Source: CAYORM01 sp964406375
GTDB taxonomy: Bacteria; Pseudomonadota; Alphaproteobacteria; DSM-16000; Inquilinaceae
DNA: 30,425 nucleotides
Direction: 5' to 3'
NCBI GenBank assembly: GCA_964406375.1
Contig: CAYORM010000035.1
Span: 1-30,425 of the forward strand
The notes below the pieces were generated by a model. The model was not told the origin of the DNA. It searched no databases and was given only the letters and a program-made list of their open reading frames with translations. A program made the position numbers and the translations under genes. Shown here piece after piece: positions 17,127 through 24,408 of this stretch. Numbering within the stretch: the stretch's first letter is position 1; each line of letters starts with the position of its first letter.

Positions 17127-17903
17127 ATGACCCGTCCGATGATCCGGGTGCGCGGGTTGACCGTCATCTTCGGCGGGGTGCGCGCGGTCGATGGCGTCGA
17201 TCTCGCGATCGACGAGGGCGAGAGTTTCGGCCTCGTCGGCGAGAGCGGATCGGGCAAATCCACCATCCTGCGCGTGCTCTCGGGGCTCCACCCGGATTGG
17301 GAGGGGGAGGTTGCGATCGCCGGTACGCCGCAGGCGCATCGCCGCGACCGCGCCTTCTTCAAGACCTGCCAGATGGTCTTCCAGGACCCCTATGGCTCGC
17401 TTCACCCGCGGCAGACGGTCGACTCGATCTTGATGGAGCCGCTCGCGATCCACCGTCTCGGCGATCGCGATGCGCGGGTGGATCGGGCGCTGCGCGAGGT
17501 CGGGCTGGGGCCGGCCTTCCGCTACCGCTATCCCCATCAGCTGTCCGGCGGGCAGCGCCAGCGGGTGGCGATCGCGCGGGCGCTGATCCTCGAGCCGCGG
17601 CTCCTGCTGCTCGACGAGCCGACCTCGGCGCTGGACGTGTCGGTCCAGGCGGAGATCCTGAACCTCCTCAAACGGCTGCGGCGCGAGCGCGGGCTGACCT
17701 TCCTGCTGGTCAGCCACAATCTCGCGGTCGTGTCGATGATGTGCGACCGGCTTGCTGTCATGCGGCTCGGGCGGATCGTCGAGACCCTCTCGACCGAGGC
17801 GCTGCGTGCCGGTGCGATGGCCGATCCCTATACCGAGGCGCTGTTCCGGGCGAGCGCCGGCTACGAGCCGCCCGATCCGGCGGCGCCCCAGTACCAGGCG
17901 TAG
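17127..17903 (+). CDS. ABC ATPase DppF/NikE type
   Basis: The 258-residue second ATPase of the importer. Walker A is GESGSGKS at about 38-45, Q-loop in VFQDPYGSLHPRQTV, signature LSGGQRQRVAIARAL, Walker B LLLLDEPTSALD and switch histidine in LLVSHNLAVV. Like its partner it lacks the usual oligopeptide C-terminal Cys extension. The start lies 7 nt after the previous stop. Its last 43 nt overlap the 3' end of the convergent membrane-protein gene, so transcripts of the two operons collide here and no separate terminator is visible. Confidence 0.95.
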   Translation: MTRPMIRVRGLTVIFGGVRAVDGVDLAIDEGESFGLVGESGSGKSTILRVLSGLHPDWEGEVAIAGTPQAHRRDRAFFKTCQMVFQDPYGSLHPRQTVDSILMEPLAIHRLGDRDARVDRALREVGLGPAFRYRYPHQLSGGQRQRVAIARALILEPRLLLLDEPTSALDVSVQAEILNLLKRLRRERGLTFLLVSHNLAVVSMMCDRLAVMRLGRIVETLSTEALRAGAMADPYTEALFRASAGYEPPDPAAPQYQA

Positions 17904-18400
17904 AAGACGATCCAGAAGACGGCATAGCCGGCCGACAGCCAGCGCGGCGGCAAAGGCACCCGCCGCAGGGCGGCACAGAGCAGCGCCACCCCAAGAAAGC
18001 GCGGCAGGCGCAGCAGCGGCGTCCACAGCACCGCCTGCCACCATTCCCAGCCAAAGCCGGGCATCAGCACCGCCCCGATCTTGAAGGGCACGCCCGTGAG
18101 GCTGGCGAGAAAGAGGGCCGGCACCGTCCCCAGCATTGCCATCCGATCGTGCAGCCCGCCGACCATCGGCGCGTCGATGGCCGGCAGCGCGAGGAGCGCG
18201 GCGCGTGCGCCTTCCGGATCATGCGCCGCCCAGAGCAGCATCACCGGTGCGCCGAGCATCGCACCCGCCGCCGCGGCCAGGGCGGCACGAAGGCCGGGCC
18301 GCAGGCCGCGGGAGAGGACGACCCAGCCGATCACCAGATCGGGGACGACGAAGAACAGCGTGGCCTCGCCGAAGCCCCAGAGAAAGGCGGCCGCGGTCAC
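17861..18400 (-). CDS. Membrane protein of unknown function
   Basis: A 179-residue protein with about four to five hydrophobic segments (GFGEATLFFVVPDLVIGWVV, ALAAAAGAMLGAPVMLLWAA, MLGTVPALFLASLTGVPFKI, and a C-terminal AGYAVFWIVFYAWYWGAA). The N-terminal GEATLFFVVPD motif and the mid-protein TGVPFK segment recall small alphaproteobacterial membrane proteins distantly like DedA/VTT, but I cannot name a family. The start is GTG 18400, 3 nt after the acyltransferase stop and with GAGG in front. Last gene of the pyrE-phospholipid operon, so a role in lipid handling is an inference from position only. Its 3' end overlaps the ABC ATPase gene by 43 nt. Confidence 0.75.
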   Translation of the reverse strand: MTAAAFLWGFGEATLFFVVPDLVIGWVVLSRGLRPGLRAALAAAAGAMLGAPVMLLWAAHDPEGARAALLALPAIDAPMVGGLHDRMAMLGTVPALFLASLTGVPFKIGAVLMPGFGWEWWQAVLWTPLLRLPRFLGVALLCAALRRVPLPPRWLSAGYAVFWIVFYAWYWGAAGSGGS

Positions 18401-18403
18401 GCC

Positions 18404-19042
18404 TCATTCCCAATCCGGGAAACGGGTGCCGGCGACGAGCGACCGCATTGCCGCCTCGAGCGCGGCGACGAAGGCGTCCGGCGTCGGCGGCCGCTCGGCC
18501 ATCGGCTCACCCACGAAGACGTCGGCGAAGAACGGCACGGGGATGACGGCGCCGCGCGGCAGCACCTTGCCGAGCCCGTAGAGATAGACCGGGATGATCG
18601 GCACGTCCGGGCGCCGGTAGGCGAGATGCGCGAACCCCTTCTTGAAGGCCGAGAGTTTCTCGGGCGTGCCGCGGGTACCTTCAGGGAAGAGGATCAGGAT
18701 GTCGCCCCTGTCGAGGGCCTCCGCCATCGGCACGGTCGGGTCGAGCCCCTTGGCGCGGGCGTCGCGGTCGATCGGCAGCACCCCGACGCAACGCAGCGCG
18801 AACCAGCTCGCGAGCCCGCCGCGCAGAAAATAATCGGCCGCGGCGACCGGGCGAATTCTGGGGACGAGCCGTGTCGGGAACAGGCTCATCAGCGCCGCCG
18901 TGTCGGCATGGCTGTTGTGGTTGGCGACGATGATCGCCGGGCCCTGTCTGGGCAGCCTCTCGCGATGACGCACGTTCAGCCCCACCACGATGGCGATGAC
19001 GGGTTTCACGAACAGCCAGTGGAAGGCGAGACGCCAGAACAT
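18404..19042 (-). CDS. 1-acylglycerol-3-phosphate acyltransferase family protein (PlsC-like)
   Basis: A 212-residue membrane-associated acyltransferase that would transfer an acyl chain to a lysophospholipid. Block I is ANHNSHADTAAL, the NHxxxxD catalytic pair (aligned as N-H-N-S-H-A-D), and block III is LFPEGTRGTPEKLSAFKKG; VPIIPVYLYG resembles block IV. An N-terminal hydrophobic segment (FHWLFVKPVIAIVVGL) anchors it. I use ATG 19042; a TTG two codons earlier is also possible. The start codon sits at the edge of a perfect 16-bp palindrome shared with the cdsA stop. Genomes of this group normally have a separate housekeeping PlsC, so this may be an accessory enzyme working with the two neighbours. 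Confidence 0.9.
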   Translation of the reverse strand: MFWRLAFHWLFVKPVIAIVVGLNVRHRERLPRQGPAIIVANHNSHADTAALMSLFPTRLVPRIRPVAAADYFLRGGLASWFALRCVGVLPIDRDARAKGLDPTVPMAEALDRGDILILFPEGTRGTPEKLSAFKKGFAHLAYRRPDVPIIPVYLYGLGKVLPRGAVIPVPFFADVFVGEPMAERPPTPDAFVAALEAAMRSLVAGTRFPDWE

Positions 19043-19057
19043 GATCAAGCTTGATCA
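19042..19057. repeat. Perfect 16-bp palindrome at the cdsA-like/plsC-like junction
   Basis: TGATCAAGCTTGATCA is its own reverse complement. One end is the cdsA-like stop codon and the other touches the acyltransferase ATG. In RNA it can fold with an AGCU loop and would partly hide the downstream start, or it could be a protein-binding site. Confidence 0.6.
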
Positions 19058-20002
19058 ATAGTAGAAATAGCGGAGGACGTGAAACATCAGTGGGGCGGTG
19101 AACATCAGGCTGTCGATCCGGTCGAGGATCCCGCCATGGCCGGGTATCAGGTTGCCGGCATCCTTCACCCCGATGTCGCGCTTGACCGCCGAGACGGCGA
19201 GATCGCCGAGGAAGCCCATGATCGCGAGCAGCGCGCCCACCCACAGTGCCATCGGCAGCGAGAGCGGGGTCAGCAGCGGGCCGAGGAGGGCGGCGAGCAG
19301 CGTCGTCGTGACGACCCCGCCGACAAAGCCCTCGACCGTCTTGTTGGGGCTGACGGAGGGGGCGATGCGCCGGCGCCCGAACAGCCGCCCCCAGACATAT
19401 TGCGCGACGTCATTGCCCTGGGTCAGCACCAGAAGGGCGAGCAGCAGCCCCGCGCCGCCGGGACCGGGCTCGGTCTCATCCGGCAGCACATAGAGATAGG
19501 CGGCGTGGCCAACCGCCAGCACGCATTGCATCAGCCCCCAATGCAGCGTGCCGACCGCCTTCAGAAAGCCGGCCGTCTCGCCCCGCAGCACCATCGCGGA
19601 GGGGATGATGATGAAGAGGTAGACGGGCACCCAGATGATGAAGAAGCCGTAGCGCTCCTCGGCGATCCACCACCATTGCGTCGGGATCGCGAGATAGCAC
19701 AGCAGGAGGACCGCCCGGTCCGCCCGCCGCGTCGGCACCATCGAGAGATATTCCTTGAGCGCGAGATAGCTGACGATGGCGAGCGCCAGCAGCGTCGCCG
19801 TCCGGCCGGCCAGCAGCGCCAGCGCGCCGGCGGCGACGATGACCCACCAGGACCGGATGCGTCGGGCGAGGTTGGTGCGGTCGCGCCCGGGATCCTCCGC
19901 GCGATCACGCCGGCGCAGCCAGACAAGCAGCGCTTCGGCCACCAGCAGGGCCAGCGCGAGGGCCGCGAGTGTCGAGGCGACGGTGGGGTCGATGGCCGGC
20001 AT
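19055..20002 (-). CDS. Phosphatidate cytidylyltransferase (CdsA/YnbB type)
   Basis: A 315-residue polytopic membrane enzyme that makes CDP-diacylglycerol from phosphatidate and CTP. The complete CdsA signature is present near the C-terminus: SAVKRDIGVKDAGNLIPGHG followed by GILDRID, with SPNKTVEGFVGG and GFLGDLAVS just before. About eight hydrophobic segments precede it. The arrangement with a YnbA-like transferase and an acyltransferase parallels E. coli ynbB more than the housekeeping cdsA, which normally lies in the frr-uppS-dxr-rseP region, so I leave the symbol blank. It starts 6 nt after the transferase gene. Confidence 0.94.
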   Translation of the reverse strand: MPAIDPTVASTLAALALALLVAEALLVWLRRRDRAEDPGRDRTNLARRIRSWWVIVAAGALALLAGRTATLLALAIVSYLALKEYLSMVPTRRADRAVLLLCYLAIPTQWWWIAEERYGFFIIWVPVYLFIIIPSAMVLRGETAGFLKAVGTLHWGLMQCVLAVGHAAYLYVLPDETEPGPGGAGLLLALLVLTQGNDVAQYVWGRLFGRRRIAPSVSPNKTVEGFVGGVVTTTLLAALLGPLLTPLSLPMALWVGALLAIMGFLGDLAVSAVKRDIGVKDAGNLIPGHGGILDRIDSLMFTAPLMFHVLRYFYY

Positions 20003-20008
20003 CGCGCC

Positions 20009-20617
20009 TCAGCCCAGCGCCCGGCGCACGCGGTTGACGATGGTGAGGGCGGCCAGGGGGATGAGGGCCGCCAGGATCCATGGCATCCACGGCGCTGGCG
20101 CGGGGATGCCGGCCGCCGTGGCGAGGGCGAGCGCGCCGAAGGCGAGGGCACGGTCGGACTTGCCGAGCGGCCCGTCATAGCGCCGCACCCCGCTCACCGC
20201 CTGGGCCTGGATGCCGGCCGCCTCACCGATCAGCGCGAGGGTGACGATGGCGATGACGAGGGCGGGGGGCGCCGGCAGCAGCAGGGCGAGCGGCAGGTAG
20301 AGCGCCGCGTCGGAGATCATGTCGCCGATCTCGTTGAGGAAGGCGCCACGCCGCGTCGGACCCGCGATCTCGCGGGCGATCATCCCGTCGAGGGCGTTGA
20401 GCGCCATGCGCAGCAGCAGCACCGGCACGTAGAGGAACAGGACGAGCCGTGCCGCGCCCGTGCCGGCGGCGGCCAGCGCAGCGGCGCCGAGCAGGAGGGA
20501 CAGGATGGCGGCGGCCAAGGTGACCGCGTCGGCGCCGATGCCAGCGCCCGCCAGCCGCCCTGCCAGCGGCCGCAGCAGTGCCTGAAAACGCGGCTTGAGG
20601 TCGTAGAGCGACGCCAT
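20009..20617 (-). CDS. CDP-alcohol phosphatidyltransferase family protein (YnbA-like)
   Basis: A 202-residue membrane protein of the CDP-alcohol phosphotransferase family, which joins CDP-diacylglycerol to an alcohol. The active-site motif normally reads DxxDGxxARx8GxxxDxxxD. Here it is NALDGMIAREIAGPTRRGAF then LNEIGDMISD: Asn replaces the first and third aspartates while DG, AR and the last Asp remain, followed by another Asp four residues on. I recall the same NALDG pattern in E. coli YnbA, so this looks like a subfamily trait. KSDRALAFGALAL at the C-terminal third also fits YnbA. The alcohol acceptor is unknown. Start ATG 20617 begins MASLYDLKPRF; an upstream open frame overlaps pyrE. Confidence 0.9.
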   Translation of the reverse strand: MASLYDLKPRFQALLRPLAGRLAGAGIGADAVTLAAAILSLLLGAAALAAAGTGAARLVLFLYVPVLLLRMALNALDGMIAREIAGPTRRGAFLNEIGDMISDAALYLPLALLLPAPPALVIAIVTLALIGEAAGIQAQAVSGVRRYDGPLGKSDRALAFGALALATAAGIPAPAPWMPWILAALIPLAALTIVNRVRRALG

Positions 20618-20639
20618 GGGCAAGCGCCGCTCCGACACG

Positions 20640-21356
20640 TCAGGCGGTCGGGGGCTCGGACCGGCCGCCATGGGCCGCCGACCAGCCGACCGGATCGCCG
20701 AGGAAGGCCTCGACCACGTCGAGGGTGCGGGCATCGAACGGGCCCTCTCCGGCGGCCAGTGCCGCGCGGCAATGGGCCAGCACGTCCCACCAGGTCGCGA
20801 GATGATGCAGTGTCACCCCCAGCTCCTCCAGCACCGGCCGCGCATGGGGGAATATGCCATAGAAGAAGACGACGAAGGCATGGTCGACTTGGCATCCGGC
20901 CTCGCGCAGCGCGCCGGTGAAGACCGCCTTGCTGCGCCCGTCGCTCGCCAGATCCTCCACCAGCAGCACGCGGGCGCCCTCGCGCACCTCGCCCTCGATC
21001 TGGGCGTTACGACCGAAGCCCTTGGGTTTCTTGCGGACATAGAGCATCGGCAGGGCGAAACGGTCGGCGAGCCAGGCCGCATAGGGGATGCCGGCGGTCT
21101 CGCCGCCGGCCACCGCGTCGAAGGCGTCGAAGCCGGCGTCGCGCAGGAGCGTCGCCATCGCGAAGTCCATCAGTGTCGCGCGGACGCGGGGAAAGGAGAT
21201 CAGCCGGCGGCAGTCGACATAGACGGGGCTCGCCCAGCCCGAGGTGAATCGGAACGGCGTCTCGGCGTCGAAGTGAACGGCCCGCGTTTCCAGCAGCATG
21301 CGGGCGGTCAGCGTCGCGATCGTCTCGCGGTCGGGAAAGCTGCTGGTCACGAACAT
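20640..21356 (-). CDS. pyrE: Orotate phosphoribosyltransferase
   Basis: The 238-residue PyrE joins orotate to PRPP giving OMP, the fifth step of pyrimidine synthesis. The PRPP-binding loop is VLLVEDLASDGRSK (residues about 130-143). FTSGWASPVYVDCRRLISFP and AVAGGETAGIPYAAWLA are substrate-contact regions, and YVRKKPKGFGRNAQIEG is the flexible catalytic loop with the two lysines. It is longer than E. coli PyrE (213), as in the alphaproteobacterial form. AAGGAGAG just upstream fixes the start at 21356. It is divergent from pyrC with only 70 nt between them and leads into the phospholipid genes 22 nt downstream. Confidence 0.95.
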   Translation of the reverse strand: MFVTSSFPDRETIATLTARMLLETRAVHFDAETPFRFTSGWASPVYVDCRRLISFPRVRATLMDFAMATLLRDAGFDAFDAVAGGETAGIPYAAWLADRFALPMLYVRKKPKGFGRNAQIEGEVREGARVLLVEDLASDGRSKAVFTGALREAGCQVDHAFVVFFYGIFPHARPVLEELGVTLHHLATWWDVLAHCRAALAAGEGPFDARTLDVVEAFLGDPVGWSAAHGGRSEPPTA

Positions 21357-21426
21357 CGCCCTCTCCTTATATCTGGCGCCGCGTTGATACCGCGTTCCCC
21401 GAGCCCCGGCGAGAGACACCGGACCC
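21357..21426. promoter_or_regulatory. pyrE/pyrC divergent promoter region
   Basis: Seventy nucleotides separate the two pyrimidine gene starts, so both promoters must overlap here or extend into the genes. Apart from the pyrE ribosome site (AAGGAGAG) and a TATA-like stretch next to it, I see no convincing -35/-10 pair and no clear inverted repeat. Confidence 0.5.
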
Positions 21427-22482
21427 ATGCAGACCATCACCCTCCGCCGGCCGGACGACTGGCACCTTCACCTGCGCGACGGGGCGATGTTGCGGGCGGT
21501 GCTGCCGGCGACCGCGGCGGTCTTCGGCCGGGCCGTGGTGATGCCGAACCTCGTCCCGCCGGTCGTGACCGCCGCCGCTGCCCGCGCCTATCGCGATCGC
21601 ATCCTCGACGCCCTGCCGTCCGGCAGCCGGTTCGAGCCGCTGATGACGGCCTATCTGACCGAGGCGACCGATCCGGACGATCTCGCCGCCGGGGCGCGGG
21701 ACGGGCTGTTCACGGCGGTGAAGCTCTATCCGGCGGGGGCGACGACCAACTCGCATGCCGGGGTGCGCAGCATTGCGGCGGTGGCGCCCGTGCTGGAGCG
21801 GATGCAGGCGATCGACCTGCCGCTGCTGGTGCATGGCGAGGTGGTCGATCCGGCGATCGACATCTTCGACCGCGAAGCCGTCTTCCTCGACCGGGTGCTC
21901 GAACCGCTGCGGCGCGACTTCCCAGCGCTGCGCATCGTGCTCGAGCATGTGACGACACGCCAGGGAGTGGCCTGGGTCCGCGCCCAGGCCGATGGCCGCG
22001 TCGCGGCGACGATCACGCCGCATCACCTGGTGCTCAACCGCAACGACCTGCTCGTCGGCGGGATCCGGCCACATTTCTATTGCCTGCCGATCCTCAAGCG
22101 CGAAGAGCACCGGCTGGCGCTGCGCGAGGCTGCGACCTCGGGCGATCCGCGCTTTTTCCTTGGTACCGATTCGGCACCGCATCCGATCGGCGCCAAGGAG
22201 GCGGCGTGCGGCTGCGCCGGGGTCTTCAACGCGCATGCCGCGTTGTCCGTCTATGCCGCGGTGTTCGAGGCGGAGGGCGCGCTCGACCGGCTCGAGGTCT
22301 TCGCCTCGCTGAACGGCCCGCGCTTCTATGGGTTGCCCCCGAACGAGGATCGGCTGACGCTCGAACGCGGCGCGCCGGATCTGCCGGAACGGATCGAGGT
22401 GGACGGGCAGTCCGTCCATGTCTTTGACGGCGGCCGGCCCGGCGGATCGCCGCCGGACTGGCGGATTGCGGCGCCGGCCTAG
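21427..22482 (+). CDS. pyrC: Dihydroorotase (class II, PyrC type)
   Basis: The 351-residue zinc enzyme that interconverts N-carbamoyl-aspartate and dihydroorotate. Metal ligands are visible: H13 and H15 in DDWHLHLRDG, the carboxylated K99 in AVKLYPAGATTNS, H136 in LLVHGEV, H174 in VLEHVTT, and D248 in FFLGTDSAPHP. Length and the MPNLVPPV segment match the E. coli-type enzyme, which works without PyrB. The reading frame ends in a GC hairpin, then an ABC importer operon starts 70 nt later. Confidence 0.97.
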   Translation: MQTITLRRPDDWHLHLRDGAMLRAVLPATAAVFGRAVVMPNLVPPVVTAAAARAYRDRILDALPSGSRFEPLMTAYLTEATDPDDLAAGARDGLFTAVKLYPAGATTNSHAGVRSIAAVAPVLERMQAIDLPLLVHGEVVDPAIDIFDREAVFLDRVLEPLRRDFPALRIVLEHVTTRQGVAWVRAQADGRVAATITPHHLVLNRNDLLVGGIRPHFYCLPILKREEHRLALREAATSGDPRFFLGTDSAPHPIGAKEAACGCAGVFNAHAALSVYAAVFEAEGALDRLEVFASLNGPRFYGLPPNEDRLTLERGAPDLPERIEVDGQSVHVFDGGRPGGSPPDWRIAAPA

Positions 22483-22489
22483 CGCCGGC
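22473..22489 (+). terminator. Weak hairpin at the pyrC stop
   Basis: GCCGGC (22473-22478) pairs with GCCGGC (22484-22489) around a 5-nt loop containing the stop codon TAG. The stem is short and no T-run follows, so read-through into the downstream importer is quite possible. Confidence 0.35.
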
Positions 22490-22552
22490 CCCGTGTCCGC
22501 CCGCGGGGCGGGGGGCGGCACAGCGCGGAGTGGACGGAGGAGGGGCATCATC

Positions 22553-23569
22553 ATGCAGCGGAGCGGGATTATGGCAGCAGCGCTGCTCGGGGCCGCGGCC
22601 GCGGCGGGGCCAGCGGCGGCGCAGACCGAGATCGCCTTCACGCTCGACTGGAAGTTCCAGGGGCCGACGGCCGCCTTTCTCGTCGCCGAAGCCAAAGGCT
22701 ATTTCGACGAGGAGGGGCTCTCGGTCTCGATCGACAGCGGCAACGGCTCCGTCGGCGCCATCACCCGCGTCGCCTCGGGCGCCTACCAGATGGGCTTTGC
22801 CGATATCAACGCCCTCGTCGAGTTCAGCGCCGCCAACCCCGATCAGGTGGTCAAGGGCGTGATGATGGTCTACGACGCCGCGCCCTTCAGCGTGTGGACG
22901 CTGGTCTCGACCGGCATCGAGGAGCCGGCCGACATGGTGGGCCGTACGCTCGGCGCCCCGGCCTTCGATGCCTCCTACAAGCTCTTTCCCGCCTTTGCGG
23001 CCGCCGTCGGCATCGATCCGGAGACCGTGCCGCGCATCAACATGGACCCGCCGCTGCGCGAGACTATGCTGGTCCGCGGCGAGGTCGACATGGTCGCCGG
23101 CCATGTCTTCTCCTCCTATCTCGACCTCCTGTCGAAAGGGGTGGCGGAGGAGGATCTGGTCCATTTCCTCTATGCCGATTACGGGCTCGATTTCTACGGC
23201 AATGCGGTCGTCGCCTCGGGCGGGTTCATCGATTCGCATCCCGATGCCGTCGCCGCCTTCCTCCGGGCTTTCCTCCGCGGCTTCAAGGATCTGCTGGCCG
23301 ATCCCGACGAGGCGATCGACATCGTTTATGACCGCGACCCGCTGACCGACCGGTCGCTCGAGCGGGAGCGGCTCGCACTCGCGCTCGAGGTGAACATCCT
23401 GACCGACTGGGTCCGTGAGAACGGCTTTGGCGACATCGATCCGGCGCGGATGGAACGGGCGATGGCGCAGCTTGCCGCGGCCTATGGGCTCGACGCGCCG
23501 CCGCCTGTCGAGGCGATCTGGACCTCCGAATTCCTACCGCCGCGCGAGACACGGATGATCATGGAATGA
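22553..23569 (+). CDS. ABC substrate-binding protein, NMT1/THI5-like
   Basis: A 338-residue periplasmic receptor with a signal sequence (MAAALLGAAAAAGPAAA, cleavage before QTE). EIAFTLDWKFQGPTAAFLVA then EAKGYFDEEGLSV is the standard opening of the NMT1/THI5 group, which binds pyrimidine, riboflavin, sulfonate or nitrate-type ligands. YQMGFADINALVEF and VRGEVDMVAGHVF are ligand-contact regions in relatives. GGAGGAGGGG 7 nt upstream fixes the start; the open frame upstream is not used. It follows pyrC on the same strand, so a pyrimidine-related ligand is a fair guess. No TPP riboswitch fits in the 70-nt gap, arguing against routine thiamine control. Confidence 0.92.
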   Translation: MQRSGIMAAALLGAAAAAGPAAAQTEIAFTLDWKFQGPTAAFLVAEAKGYFDEEGLSVSIDSGNGSVGAITRVASGAYQMGFADINALVEFSAANPDQVVKGVMMVYDAAPFSVWTLVSTGIEEPADMVGRTLGAPAFDASYKLFPAFAAAVGIDPETVPRINMDPPLRETMLVRGEVDMVAGHVFSSYLDLLSKGVAEEDLVHFLYADYGLDFYGNAVVASGGFIDSHPDAVAAFLRAFLRGFKDLLADPDEAIDIVYDRDPLTDRSLERERLALALEVNILTDWVRENGFGDIDPARMERAMAQLAAAYGLDAPPPVEAIWTSEFLPPRETRMIME

Positions 23570-24408
23570 CGCGGGGGCGCATGGGCCCCGAGGCGCCGGA
23601 TCCGCAGAGCCAGGCCTTCGTCACGCTCGATCGTGTGTCGCTCGTCTATGGCGGGACGCCGGCGCTCGAGGGTGTCGAGCTTTCCGTGCCGCGCGGTGCC
23701 TTCGCCGCGGTGGTCGGCCCGTCGGGCTGCGGAAAATCATCGCTGTTGCGGCTGGTCGCTGGGCTGGCGCGGCCGACCGAAGGCCGGGTGCGGGTGGACG
23801 GCGCGGCGGTCGATGCGCCGCTCAAATGCGTTGGCATGGCTTTCCAAAATCCGACGCTGCTGCCCTGGCGCAGCACGCTCGGCAACGTGCTCCTGCCACT
23901 CGAGGTGGCGGAGGCAACGCGCCGGCGCTTCCGCCGCGAGAAGGCGCGGCATGTCGAGCGGGCACGTGCCCTTCTCGCCACCGTCGGGCTCGCCGGCTTC
24001 GAGGAGCATCCGCCCTACGCGCTGTCGGGCGGCATGCAGCAGCGCGCCTCGCTCTGCCGGGCGCTGGCGCATGAGCCGGCACTGCTGCTGCTCGACGAAC
24101 CCTTCGGGGCGCTCGATCCTTTCACCCGCGAGGATCTCTGGTCCGTGCTGCAGGATCTCTGGATGCGGCGGGGCTTCACGGTGATCCTCGTGACCCACGA
24201 CCTGCGCGAGGCCGTCTTTCTCGCCGACACGGTTCATGTCGTCTCCGAGCGGCCGGGACGCATCGTCGAGAGCCGGCCGATCGACCTGCCGCGGCCGCGC
24301 ACCCTGGCGGCGAGCTTCGAGGATCCCTTCGTCGCCCATGTCCATGCGCTGCGCGACCGCATCGCGGCGGTGCGCGGCGCACCGCCGGTCGAGGGGCAGG
24401 CGGCGTGA
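23566..24408 (+). CDS. ABC ATPase, SsuB/TauB/ThiZ type
   Basis: A 280-residue ATPase of the nitrate/taurine/pyrimidine importer family. Walker A is GPSGCGKS (about 51-58), Q-loop in MAFQNPTLLPW, signature LSGGMQQRASLCRAL, Walker B LLLLDEPFGALD and the switch histidine in LVTHDLREAVFLAD. The FQNPTLLPWR and DPFTREDLW stretches are hallmarks of this family. ATGA overlap with the binding-protein gene and GTGA overlap with the permease gene make one translationally coupled unit. Confidence 0.95.
   Translation: MTRGRMGPEAPDPQSQAFVTLDRVSLVYGGTPALEGVELSVPRGAFAAVVGPSGCGKSSLLRLVAGLARPTEGRVRVDGAAVDAPLKCVGMAFQNPTLLPWRSTLGNVLLPLEVAEATRRRFRREKARHVERARALLATVGLAGFEEHPPYALSGGMQQRASLCRALAHEPALLLLDEPFGALDPFTREDLWSVLQDLWMRRGFTVILVTHDLREAVFLADTVHVVSERPGRIVESRPIDLPRPRTLAASFEDPFVAHVHALRDRIAAVRGAPPVEGQAA

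Noticed and set aside
21357..21440. Longer PyrE starting at 21440
   Set aside because: The start at 21356 has a strong AAGGAGAG site and matches the family N-terminus; the extension would run into pyrC.
22483..22552. TPP riboswitch before the NMT1/THI5-type importer
   Set aside because: The gap is 70 nt and lacks the conserved thi-box pattern.
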